DNA from: Azolla caroliniana | Lineage: Eukaryota; Polypodiophyta | Assembly (NCBI GenBank): GCA_043228905.1 | Contig: JBHGNT010000016.1 | Location: 13,392,001-13,456,000 of the forward strand | Reading direction: 5' to 3' | Length of the DNA: 64,000 nt | Program-made: the position numbers and the translations under genes | Shown here: positions 54,882 through 64,000 of the stretch, piece by piece | Layout: each line of letters opens with the position of its first letter | Numbering within the stretch: the stretch's first letter is position 1 | The notes under the pieces: model-generated | The model's input: the letters and a program-made list of their open reading frames with translations, nothing else | Told to the model about the DNA's origin: nothing | The model's database searches: none

Positions 54882-57047
54882 TTGCCCATGTTCCCCGATG
54901 TTCAGCCCAATAGGATTCGTGAAATTCGGACATTATCCGGTTTCTTTGTTCTTTTGTTCCAACTACTCGAAGTGGTATACCATTCGGTCTTTTCGGCTCC
55001 CTCCAGATTAACCCATTGTTCAAGAAAAACTTTTGGATTTTCCGCTTCTTACTTTGGATTTTGGCTCTCTTCTCTTTGTTGTCCAATGATTCCTCGACTT
55101 CTTGCAGCACTTTCCCGATAAGCAAACTTTCTCCCTCGTATTCTTCTTCCCGGAATTCTCGGATTACGTTCACCTGGCATATGTGCTCCGAAGTAAAGTA
55201 GTTTTCAAAAACTTCTTCATTAACGGATTCGGCTATGTCGTCTCCGAACCGTGCCCTTGATAGCATATCCATTCCCACGTTATCTTTTCTAGAGATGTGT
55301 CGTATCTCTGGATTAAGCGACTTTACATATGCAATCCATCTTAGCATAGCCACATCCAGTATCGTCCAACACCGCATCAATCCAAGTATCGGAAGACAAT
55401 CCGTTTCGATCATTACTTCGACTCCAATTAAGTAATCTCAATCTAATTTTATTGCCGACACGACTCCCCATAATTCTCTTTTAACTTGTGCATATCCGCA
55501 TTGCCTTTCGTTGAGAACCTTTGCTACGAATCGGATCGGATATCGTGAACCATCCGAATCGGCTTGATTGATGACCCACCCGATCCCGGTTGGACTTGTA
55601 TCAACCATTACTATAATCAGTCGGTCATAGTTCGGCTTCTTAAGTGCTTCTCCCCTCTGTAGTGATTTCTTGAGCTTCTTCACTACTTTGGTATGTTCCA
55701 GTTTCCATTCGAACTTCTTCCCCTTCCGCAACAAGTGATAGAGTGGGTCCGCAATCTGTGCATAGTGCGGAATCCATATGTGATAGAATGCACATGCCCC
55801 AAGAAATCTACGGACTTCGGATTGTGACTCGCATATTTCTTTCATAGCTTGAATCGCATCGATCTTGATTGGCGACAGTCTTCAGTCGTACGGCCCACAT
55901 AGATGTCTGACTACCAATATCTCTTCTTGTCCGAATGCCGATTTCTCTCCGGAGAGTGTTGGGTGCACATCTTCTAACTTCCGTAACACTTTCTTGCAAT
56001 CACGAATATGATCGACTATGAACTTTCGGCATCCCCGATCATCCTCTTATCGGAATGTCATCTAGGAACAACATCGTTATCTCCAGAATGCAGTCCTAGA
56101 GCACCTTGTTCATCACATTCATCATATGTGCGACCGAGTTCATCACACCTTGGGTTAGCGTGCACATCCGGACCAATCCTATCGGTGCTCGCATGGTAGT
56201 GATGTCTCGGCTCTCCACGGCTAGTTGGAATTGGTCATGCCCGAAGTATAGGTCTCCGATGGAGTATATCGTGCGACCACCAAATGCTTCCGCAAATTCG
56301 TCCACTATCGGACCGACTCCGGAGTTCCGGATCATGACCTTGTTCACCGGTTGCAAATCTTGAATAAATCGGAGTGACCCATTCTTTTGTGGAACCGTAA
56401 ACCATTGATTTGAGTACGGAGCGTTGGATGGCTCTAGAATCCCCATCACCACCTTCTCCTGGAGCAAGTCAATGATTTTCGGCATATGCGCCCATGGCAC
56501 TAGAATTGGCTTCAAGTTCCATGGCACATGATCAATCGTGAAGATCACCATCGGCTCCACTATCTTTGGGTCAACACACCCTATCTCTTTCGATGTGAAT
56601 GCAAATGCTCTTCCATGTTGCTCCAACATCTCACGACACCGTTCTTCTTCATTTTGTGAGAGGAAAGCACCTCCACCGATTCGAAGTTTCTTCCGGGTCT
56701 CATCAGTGAAGGCATGTCCGATATCCACAGACTTCCGAAGTGTCGGATCTCTCGAGACTTCTTTCACCTTTTGTTCGCTATTAGCGTGCAGCGGTCCCGC
56801 GGCCGGTTTCACCTCCTTTTCCATGGTCTTCTATTTCATACATACCATTGCTTCTTCTTTGCAGAGCGCATTCGGCCCCATTTTCGCAATGATCTTATAC
56901 ATCTCGACCGATTCCACCGGAACTACCCAGTCTCCCTGGCTATTCTCTTCTGCAAGCTGTTCAAGCCGTTGTAGCGTGTTCCCATAGAACACTTCTTTGA
57001 CTACTCCCACGATTTCTTCGTCTTCTTTAATTATTGATGCAGACCAT
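54882..57047 (-). pseudogene. GyB3 RT, RNase H and integrase start
   Basis: Minus strand: 56831-57073 and 56096-56824 give the pre-RT linker and RT (KKLRIGGGAFLSQNEEERCR, VMGILEPSNAPYSNQWFTVP, RFIQDLQPVNKVMIRNSGVG, SIGDLYFGHDQFQLAVESRD); here the motif A Gln that is a stop in GyB1 is intact. 55438-55845 gives FLGACAFYHIWIPHYAQIAD and RNase H (VDTSPTGIGWVINQADSDGS). 54877-55413 gives the RNase H end and integrase zinc finger (FHESYWAEHRGTWA). Stops near 55860, 55436 and 56080. Confidence 0.87.
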
Positions 57048-57850
57048 TGTTGTGCCTTTTGACGCCGGATCATTGTGTGAGTCGGGTGGGAACCACTGGG
57101 GTTTGGGACTAGGAGGAGGAAGAATTTGAGACGATTATAGTTATGAATAGAATTTAAGAAAGGGAGATAGAAACCTCATGAATCCCATGAGTATAATGTA
57201 TTTTATTAGATTAATCAATATAAAGATAAGAATATAAACTTGGATTGAAAGAGAAGGGTATAGAAGCCTTGTGAATCCCACGAGTATAGTTTATTTCGTG
57301 AATCCCACGAATATATTTTATTAATTGGTGTTTTTTGAAATATATCAAATTTCCAAAGTTTTCACACATAATTTATTTATTTATTTTTCTCCCCCCTTAT
57401 TACATTGTGTTCCCCATCCTTATATAGTGATGAGAGAGTCTTAGCAATCCATGCTTTTTCTCTAACTATAGACTATATGCTTTCTCTATCATGCTTCTTC
57501 TAAAAGTGATCATGCTTTTTCTAACCTCATGCGTTTTTATCGACTATAGTGCTCATGCACGCTAAATGTGCATGTGTCGCTTTTTTCTATCATGCATTTT
57601 TCTTCTAACTAAAGCTTTTCCCTAGAAAATATGCGTGAAATAACCTTTCTATGTGGGATATCTGCTTTTCTAATACTCATGATATGTTAGTGTAGTGGTT
57701 AAGACTTTAAATTATTAACATGGAGGTATAAGGGTCGAATCTTGCCCTATGCATGTAACATGTATTTTCAAATTTTCTTTGTTTTCTTCATATTTATTAA
57801 ATCGGGTACTTTATATGTTTTTCACGTAGTGTACGAAATACACTACGACA
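57048..57850 (-). repeat. 3' LTR of the gag-only element
   Basis: 803 bp; plus strand TGTTGTGCC ... CTACGACA. Antisense tRNA-like A box 57688-57698 (TAGTGTAGTGG) and B box 57733-57742 (GGTCGAATCT). Polypurine GGAGGGGGCGAG at 57851-57862. Confidence 0.88.
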
Positions 57851-58125
57851 CTCGCCCCCTCCGAACCCGCACATCCTCCGGTATGTGCCAAAATTGTCGC
57901 AGCTCGTTATTCTCCATCCGTAATACCCTCTGTTTCTCTCGCTATGTCGACTTTGTCTCTCCTTTTTTGGCACATCCATTATTTCCACCCGAACCATTGT
58001 CGCCATCCAATCCACCATATTCTTCGTTCACTCTTTGCATGACCATGACGGGTTGTCATGACTCCTGCTCTTCTTGAGCTTAACCCTTCATTCTAACCAT
58101 CTCCTTGGTCAAGACACTTCGCACA

Positions 58126-58629
58126 TCATCCATCTTTGTCGTACAATCTCGCGTTAGAGTTGACAATCTTCATGTTAGAGCCCTCCTTCTTTGTTGAGAT
58201 ATCATCCTCGGTAACACCCTTCAAATCCACTTGGCCCTTGTCGTCTGTGGTAGTGTGCTTGCTTAACCTCTTCCTCGTGTTCTCTGGCCTCGATTGTTTC
58301 GACCTCCAGTTCAGTTGTATTAGCTTCTTTCCCATTTGGTCTCGTTTGATCAGCTTTCGATTGGGTCGGCTTCCAATCGGATTCGTATACGGCCGAATCG
58401 CACTCGGTTGATCGGTTTCGACCGAGTTGGGCCCCTTCCGGGTCAGGTTCAACCCATCGGTTTCGGTCTTGATTGACTTCCCTTTCCTAGTGTTCATCGG
58501 ATTCAACCGGTTCGACTTCCGGCTGGATCGAATTAACTTCTGTCCGGATCGGTCTCGTTCAATCGGCTTCCGGCTGGAACAATTTTTGTCGGGGTTGGGG
58601 TTGACCGATTGGATTTCGGCCGAATCCAC
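58126..58629 (-). CDS. Unrecognised Lys/Arg/Ser-rich ORF of the gag-only element
   Basis: 167 codons, very polar, built from imprecise repeats around GQKLIRSSRKSNRLNP, NRKLIKRDQMGKKLIQLNWR and SRPxNTRKR. No domain recognised. It follows the acidic ORF at 58648-59127 in the same frame region and may be its C-terminal continuation across a frameshift. The repetitive composition means the frame could be open by chance. Confidence 0.35.
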   Translation of the reverse strand: MDSAEIQSVNPNPDKNCSSRKPIERDRSGQKLIRSSRKSNRLNPMNTRKGKSIKTETDGLNLTRKGPNSVETDQPSAIRPYTNPIGSRPNRKLIKRDQMGKKLIQLNWRSKQSRPENTRKRLSKHTTTDDKGQVDLKGVTEDDISTKKEGSNMKIVNSNARLYDKDG

Positions 58630-58647
58630 TTCTGCTTGGTTCGGCTT

Positions 58648-59127
58648 TCATTTAGATCGGAATTTTGGACAGATCATTTTCCATCCGAACCGGCTTCCGA
58701 CTTTACCTTCCTTGCCGCCATCTCCCGTCTCTCCAGTCTCACGTTGGTTCTTGGACACAACCGCCGAAGTATCTAGAATTAGTGTATAGGAATCGTCGGT
58801 ATTATCGTCCTCTGTCGTTTCACCCATAGTCACCTTATTGGCTATCTCTCCGTCGTATACATCGGCTTCGACCTTCGTTTTCTCTCCGTCACCTTCCATC
58901 TCTTCGCTCTCACGTTGCTTTTCTAACGCAACCGCCGAAATCTCTGGAATTAGCATTGGGAAAATCTCGCCTCGGCCATTCGTCATTGACTCGTTCATAT
59001 CCACCTTCGACTTGATGTCATCTTTCGTGGCTACCTCCTCAATCACCTCCAGCTCACACTCTTTATCTCCCTCAATCATGCAAGCATCGATTATGCTTAC
59101 CCCTTTCTCACCCGATGTTTCGGACAC
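58648..59127 (-). CDS. Unrecognised acidic ORF with an internal repeat
   Basis: 159 codons, Glu/Asp-rich. A unit of about 27 residues occurs twice: IPEISAVALEKQRESEEMEG and ILDTSAVVSKNQRETGETGD, each followed by a Gly/Lys stretch. No catalytic motif. It lies just downstream of gag and occupies the place where a B element would have its protease. It could be a gag extension; function unknown. Confidence 0.4.
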   Translation of the reverse strand: MSETSGEKGVSIIDACMIEGDKECELEVIEEVATKDDIKSKVDMNESMTNGRGEIFPMLIPEISAVALEKQRESEEMEGDGEKTKVEADVYDGEIANKVTMGETTEDDNTDDSYTLILDTSAVVSKNQRETGETGDGGKEGKVGSRFGWKMICPKFRSK

Positions 59128-59149
59128 TTGTATCCCAAAACCTTATTCC

Positions 59150-59990
59150 TCCCTTTAAGTAGCATTCGCCACTATCAAGTCATCTACCTTATCCTTGGTC
59201 GTTGTTCTTTTGCAAGAAGAGAGGGTGTCTTGTTCTAAACCCTCTCCCGTAATACCACCATATTGTATTTCGGCCTTCATAACGGCCACATCATTCATTC
59301 TCAACCAATCATCCCTCATGGACCATGTTGATGCCAACATGATTCTCGTCTTCCTCTTATCATGTCTTTGGCGTACTCTTTTGACTTCGGCCCAATGCTC
59401 GGTAAGGCCATTTGCACCGTCATCATCTTCAAGTTTGATCCCGATGTCCATCCCTTCTTTCCGATCAATCGATCTTACGAACATTAGGACTTTATCCACC
59501 CCCACCAATCTTTATTCCCACTCCGAGAGTTGAGCAAAATGATGCTCGAACTCTAGGAATGCTTGTGTCGCACTTTGGTGGATCTTCGTCGATGCCACCC
59601 ATTGGTCAAACTCGCACCAATCTCATCCCTTTGGTCTCTCATAGTCATATGCCTTTTGTAAAGCTTCTTCAAAGGACCCCCATGTCGAGTTTTGTTTCCG
59701 TATCTTGTAGATTCTCTCTTGTAACTCATCCGTGGTCACCCGACTGAAGGATATCACTTGCAATCCTTCTGGTATCCCACATCGCATCATCTCCGCTTTG
59801 TAGTCACATAGATAGCGTGACAGATCTTTTTCATTGAGTTGTTTGTTTCATTGTAAGAGCTGCTTTACTGCTGTCGTGATCTTCGACATCGCTCGTTGTT
59901 CTTGTAGTATCCGCTCGAACATCATCATCATCATGTTCATCGCCTCTTGTTGATTCTCCGTCTCCTTGCCAGCCGTCTTCACATCGGGTT
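59150..59990 (-). pseudogene. Gag of the gag-only element
   Basis: Starts near 59945 with MNMMMMFERILQEQRAMSKI, aligned with GyB1 gag (NNMMMMFERMLQEQRVMSDI), continues DLSRYLCDYKAEMMRCGIPE, LQVISFSRVTTDELQERIYK, and contains the central part missing from GyB1 (FDQWVASTKIHQSATQAFLE, HHFAQLSEWE), then VGVDKVLMFVRSIDRKEGMD. TGA/TAA at about 59850, 59620 and 59510 interrupt it. The primer site TGGTGAACCC is at 59986-59995 on the minus strand. Confidence 0.75.
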
Positions 59991-59999
59991 CACCAATTG

Positions 60000-62382
60000 T
60001 GTCGTGCCTTTCAGCGCAGGATCGTTGTGTGAGTCGGGTGGGAACTGCTGGGGTTTTGGACTAGGAGGAAGAATTTGGGATGAGTATAGTTATGAATAGA
60101 TTTTAAGAAAGAGAGGTAGAAACCTCGTGAATTCCACGAGTATAATGTATTTTATTAGATTAATCAATATAAAGATAAGAATATAAATTTGGATTGAAAG
60201 AGAAGGGTATAGAAGCCTTGCGAATCCCACGAGTATAGTTTATTTCGTGAATCCCACGAATATATTTTATTAATTCGTGTTTTTAGAAATATATCAAATT
60301 TCCAAAGTTTTCACACATAATTTATTTATTTATTTTTCTCCCCCCCTATTACATTGTGCTCCCCATCCTTATATAGTGATGAGAAAGAAAAAAAGAAAGA
60401 AAGATATATTAACGTCTTCTAAGGCCAAATTTGGCCCATGAGACAAATGGTTTACAAAAAATGGGATATTTACCCATTCATCGTTCAAAGTAAAAAATCA
60501 AAATAAGATAAAAAATAGTTCTAAAAAAACATGTTCTACAATGAAAAGATGTTATACTAGGCCTAATTTCATTTCCATCCCCGTCTCTTGAAGAGAAGCG
60601 GTAGGTCAAAGCGTTGCGATGTGGATGTGGCCCGTAGTCCCAATGTAAAAGGTACCCCAACCATAGCTTCTATTAGACGTAGCTCACGTTCCCTTATCTT
60701 CTTAATATTTTCTACTCCACGTCGACTTGTTTTGAAGCCCAACATCCGAGGGAGTTTGGTTATTCTTTGTATTTCTGTTTCCTCAAGGGAGAGGCCGAGC
60801 AGCGTAAGTGTATCCACATTCATCGTCTTCCCTTGTTCCTAAAAAATTACACTAGTTACATGTTGATGAATAGTAAAAGGGTTATGATTAACACTTTGTA
60901 ATTTATTCTCCCTATGTTGTTTTAGCTCTAAGATATACCTACCTAGTCTTTTTACACTCGGGGTATCCAATAGTTTGGAGAGGGTGGGAGAGGGTGTCCT
61001 AATATGTCTTGGTATTCCACCCGTATCTCGGCATAAGTTGGGCACTTGCATGTGAAGTGATACTCATCCTCTATCTCTATGTGACATAACCTACATAGCC
61101 TTTCCTCTCTAGGGACTCTATTAGCTCGACCATTCTCAATCTCAAGTTGGTGAGATGATATCCTAAGTTGTCCAATGGCCATCCTTAGTGCATTTGATAA
61201 GAATTTATCTAGATATGTTGGTCATGTAATTAAACCTAACTCAGAGAAGTGTAAGAAATGTTCCTTATAGTACAACATTTTAGATGGGAGTGGCTCTCCT
61301 AGGGTGATCCATTTAAATCGAGTGTAAATTTGCCATATTTCTTGGCGTATCACTTTATTACGGTCTCATGAGAGATTAAAGTTTGATTAGTCCCATGGTT
61401 GTACTTTAGGGGAAGTAGGGTATTAATGTCTATGCCGTTTGCAAGTAACCAACTCACCATAATGTTATACCAAGAGCTAGTGTCTCCAGATGCATGTAGG
61501 GATTGGGATGCCTCAAAGGCTTGATGGGATATCCTATCTTGTGGTTGGCTATGTATCCGATAAATAAAAACTACCATTTGAAAGAGTACTTCTACTAACA
61601 TCGAGGGTAGGCTAAACTTTGCTCTAATAATGTCATGTGGTACTGTCGATTTGCTTCGTAGTTGACATGATAACATCGTCCCCAAAGGTCTCTCTAATTG
61701 CGTCCACATGAAGGATGGTAGACCTGGAGCCCATACTACTGATGCATACATGAGGGAAGGGGTCACTAATGAGTCGAAGAGCCATCCCTTAGTCCGTGGC
61801 TCTTGAAAGTATGCTTGGTGGCATTGTTTCTCTAAGCGTGAGAGGGATGCATACCCTCTCGTTAGCCTATCTTTGGCTGCTTGGGTCATCGAGAATTTAC
61901 CCGAGCAAGCACTAAAAGTGACTCCCAAGTATACATATGATCCCACTACCTCAACTAGTTTATGAGAGAGTCTTAGCAATCCATGTTTTTTCTCTAACTA
62001 TAGACTATATGCTTTCTCTATCATGTTTCTTCTAAAAGTGATCATGCTTTTTCTAACCTCATGCGTTTTTATCGACTATAGTGCTCATGCATGCTAAATG
62101 TGCATGTGTTGCTTTTTTGAATCCTGCGTTTTTATTCTAACTAAAGCTTTTTCCTAGAAAATATGCGTGAAATAACCTTTCTATGTGGGATATCTGCTTT
62201 TCTAATACTCATGATGTGTTAATGTAGTGGTTAAGACTTTAAAATATTAACATGGAGGTGCAAGGGTTGAATCTTGCCCTATCCATGTAACATGTATTCT
62301 CATATTCTCTTCGTTTTCTTCATATTCATTAAATTGGGTACTTTATACGTTTTTCACGTAGTGTACGAAATACATTACAACA
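60000..62382 (-). repeat. 5' LTR of the gag-only element with LINE insertion
   Basis: 60000-60384 and 61971-62382 are the two halves of an LTR about 800 bp long, matching 57048-57850. It ends TTACAACA. Antisense tRNA-like A box 62220-62230 and B box 62265-62274. Confidence 0.87.
60385..61970 (-). mobile_element. 5'-truncated LINE copy
   Basis: The 3' 1.6 kb of the same LINE as at 14284-19690, minus strand: RT thumb and C-terminal part (61350-61979 frame, VGSYVYLGVTFSACSGKFSM), zinc motif CRLCHIEIEDEYHFTCKC near 61085, 3' UTR and ATATCTTTCTTTC tail. Broken by frameshifts near 61190 and 60840. The target carries ATGAGAAAG on the left and ATGAGAGAG on the right. Confidence 0.92.
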
Positions 62383-63403
62383 CCGTAACTCATCTTGTAC
62401 CTTTCAAAATTCTTTCTTCATTACTCTGGCTACGACCGTGTATGTACATGCCCCATCCGAACCGATTTGTGCTTGTTTTGCTCTGAGAGTTTTCTTCCTG
62501 TGTGGGGTATCAGGGTTTCTTCGACTATTACTTCCCCACTCCGTAACAGTCCACTTTAAAAATCCGTTTTTGTTTGGGACAAGAGCTCTCTCTTGTTCCT
62601 TTCGTGATTTGATGGCACGGTTCAGAATTGGACGGTTTTCCCTCCGCTTTGGCTCCGAATTCGTGCAAAAGCCACTCCGCTATCTAGCACCTTTGTCTCC
62701 TTCCGTGAAGGCATGATAAAGGGTGGTCCGAGGATCATGGAGTGTGAGACCTCATCTTACACGAAGAAATTTTGGTCAATCTCAACATCTCTGATCTTCA
62801 CCGTCACATCCGGACAAGCCGTAAATAAATCTTCCGTTGTTTAAGTGGCTGCCCGGATCTTCCTTCCATGATTGGTGTTAATTGGCCACTTCCCCTTTCG
62901 GTAGAACTCCTTGGACATCAAATTGATCTCCGATCCATGATAATAAATGTTAGTAGGTGTTAATAAATGTTAGTACGGGTTCTTTGATGTTTCCGATTCG
63001 GACCGGAATCTCCGTAGTTGCGCGTGCCCAGTGTGGCCTTGTGTAGTGGGAATTCGGAATTTCATCCTCCACTTCAGTGTCATTCATTAGAACGGTATTT
63101 GCATTCACCCTTGGAGCATTTTCCTCTTTATTTTGTCTTTTTCTCCTCAGAAGATCCACAAGAAGATCGTGGAACTCCTTCTTCACTATTCCAAGTAATT
63201 CCCAAAGCAAAAAATCTACCCGACTATCGAGGATTCTGTCCTCGAACACCTTTTTTTAAGTCCCTTCGTTGCTCGGTGTCCGATATGAGTTTGAATGCCG
63301 GAATTGTTTTTCCTTTCCCCTTCCCTTCGGAGTTCCACCTCTCCGGTGTCTTTGATGGTTTGGCCGCATCATCCGTGCGCTGTCGTTTCGCATCTACATA
63401 CAC
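62383..63403 (-). pseudogene. GyB3 pre-protease and retropepsin region
   Basis: 62950-63249 encodes FEDRILDSRVDFLLWELLGI, KKEFHDLLVDLLRRKRQNKE and HYTRPHWARATTEIPVRIGN, as in GyB1. The retropepsin active site at about 62950 is replaced by a short duplication (two GTTAGTA(C/G)G-type repeats). The rest of the retropepsin (62705-62930) and linker to 62383 are decayed. Cut off by a Copia LTR at 63404. Confidence 0.8.
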
Positions 63404-63712
63404 TGTTGTAGACAGGGGCCGTCAATGCGGAAGATCAAGAAGCATTCGATTCTTGTTGAGAGTACCTACGTATGACTGTTTGCAAGATCGTGCACACAGA
63501 TAGAGAGAGAGAGAGAGAGACACACACACAAAAGAGTCTTTCTATTCAATAGAAGAAAAAAATACAACCAACCTTACAAAAAGGTTACAAGGTCACTATA
63601 TATAGTGACCGACTTAGGGCAACTCCCATTTATGCTAATTACACAAATGGCCCAAACTTGAGCTATACAAAGGGATAGTGTGAATACGTCCATTATACAC
63701 TTGTATTCGACA
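63404..63712 (-). repeat. Copia-like LTR at the window edge
   Basis: 309 bp; plus strand TGTTGTAGACAGGGG ... GTATTCGACA, minus strand TGTCGAATACAAG. A TATATA box (minus strand) at about 63597-63604 and a (GA)n/(CA)n tract at 63500-63530. The minus strand just inside (63713-63722) reads CGGGGGAG, a polypurine tract, so this is the 3' LTR of a minus-strand element that extends past the window. Family assignment rests on length and layout only. Confidence 0.6.
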
Positions 63713-64000
63713 CTCCCCCGTAATGGGCGTATACATGGGTTATCTAAGAATACAGGTATAAAGCTAGGTTCTCGGACATATCAGTTTTGTTCGAGTCGGC
63801 AGGGTCCGAAGGCAGAAGACCGGACTGGTCGGGTCAGAAGAGTTGAAGCAGATCATTAAGGAACTGATGTCGGTTGTCCGAAACCATCCTGCGCTGTGTC
63901 CGGCTCTAACCGGACTGGTTTGTCGTTACGCCCATCTGATGCCGAAGGGACCGAAAGCGGTCTGCCGAAAGACACTTGGTCATTCCATCTACGACATTGT
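63713..64000 (-). other. Internal 3' end of the edge element
   Basis: Polypurine tract followed by 280 bp with no coding frame I recognise; it may be the 3' untranslated part of the element ending at 63712. Confidence 0.4.

Larger units (their letters stand above)
57048..62382 (-). mobile_element. Gag-only Ty3 element related to the B family
   Basis: LTRs at 57048-57850 and 60000-62382 (the latter containing a LINE), about 2.15 kb internal. Flanks CCAT (57044-57047) and CCGT (62383-62386) give a 4-bp duplication with one change. It sits in the pre-RT part of GyB3. The internal region has a primer site, gag and two further ORFs but no protease, RT, RNase H or integrase signal, so it must use another element's enzymes to move. 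Confidence 0.85.
46269..63403 (-). mobile_element. Ty3 element GyB3, host to six insertions
   Basis: 3' LTR at 46269-47983, pol at 47984-49662 and 54882-57047, pre-protease and protease region at 62383-63403; the gag start and 5' LTR are lost to a Copia LTR at 63404. Insertions: hAT-like foldback element in the LTR, solo Copia LTR, Copia CopI, gag-only Ty3 element (with a LINE in it) and the edge Copia. Coding is broken by stops but close to GyB1. Confidence 0.88.

Noticed and set aside
62274-62716. Plus-strand frames of 70-92 codons
   Set aside because: Antisense of the decayed GyB3 protease linker and LTR end; no recognisable motif.
1-64000. CRISPR arrays, bacterial operons, rRNA genes
   Set aside because: No regularly spaced identical repeats, no ribosomal RNA signatures, and all coding context is eukaryotic.

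Overview
This is a repeat-dominated piece of a land-plant nuclear genome. The only host gene I can support is a two-exon G-type lectin receptor-like kinase on the minus strand (10896-14077). Nearly everything else is retrotransposon sequence, mostly decayed and nested several layers deep. The plant assignment rests on the lectin receptor kinase, Copia elements primed by initiator tRNA-Met, and a chromodomain-bearing Ty3 element. A flowering plant seems less likely than a bryophyte, lycophyte or fern, because the chromovirus is Tf1/Tcn1-like, the second Ty3 family carries a pre-protease domain I know mainly from fungal elements, and the LINE is not of the usual plant L1 type. That last step is inference.

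Layout. 1-2925: minus-strand Copia remnant. 2926-3199: plus-strand Copia LTR fragment. 3200-8756: chromovirus ChrA1 (minus). 8757-10240: plus-strand Copia fragment. 10241-10895: no gene seen. 10896-14077: receptor kinase. 14284-19690: LINE with two uninterrupted ORFs (minus). 19691-20650: spacer and a LINE RT fragment. 20836-27624: Ty3 element GyB1 (plus). 27629-33080: diverged Ty3 element GyB2 (minus). 33083-33362 and 45502-46236: an old Copia split by the chimeric Copia CopC (33363-45501), which is itself split by chromovirus ChrA2 (36454-41976). 46269-63403: Ty3 element GyB3 (minus), host to a hAT-like foldback element (46474-47491), a solo Copia LTR (48783-49245), Copia CopI (49663-54881) and a gag-only Ty3 derivative (57048-62382) that itself contains a truncated LINE. 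63404-64000: edge of another Copia element.

The most interesting signal is in the chromovirus. Just inside the 5' LTR, a 12-nt segment where the primer binding site should lie is exactly complementary to LTR sequence about 33 nt downstream of a TATAAAA box, where the RNA should start. Both copies show this, and one position has changed together in the two halves. This is what Tf1-type self-priming predicts. Other points worth a look are tRNA-like A/B boxes lying antisense in the LTRs of two unrelated Ty3 families, a gag-only Ty3 derivative with unrecognised ORFs, duplicated polypurine tracts in two Copia elements, and several deletions joined at short microhomologies.

How the pieces relate: the autonomous Ty3 B family probably supplied pol for the gag-only element, the intact LINE is the likely parent type of the truncated LINE, and the LINE now forms the upstream neighbour of the receptor kinase. 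All coordinates of element ends were read by eye; pairwise alignments would sharpen them.
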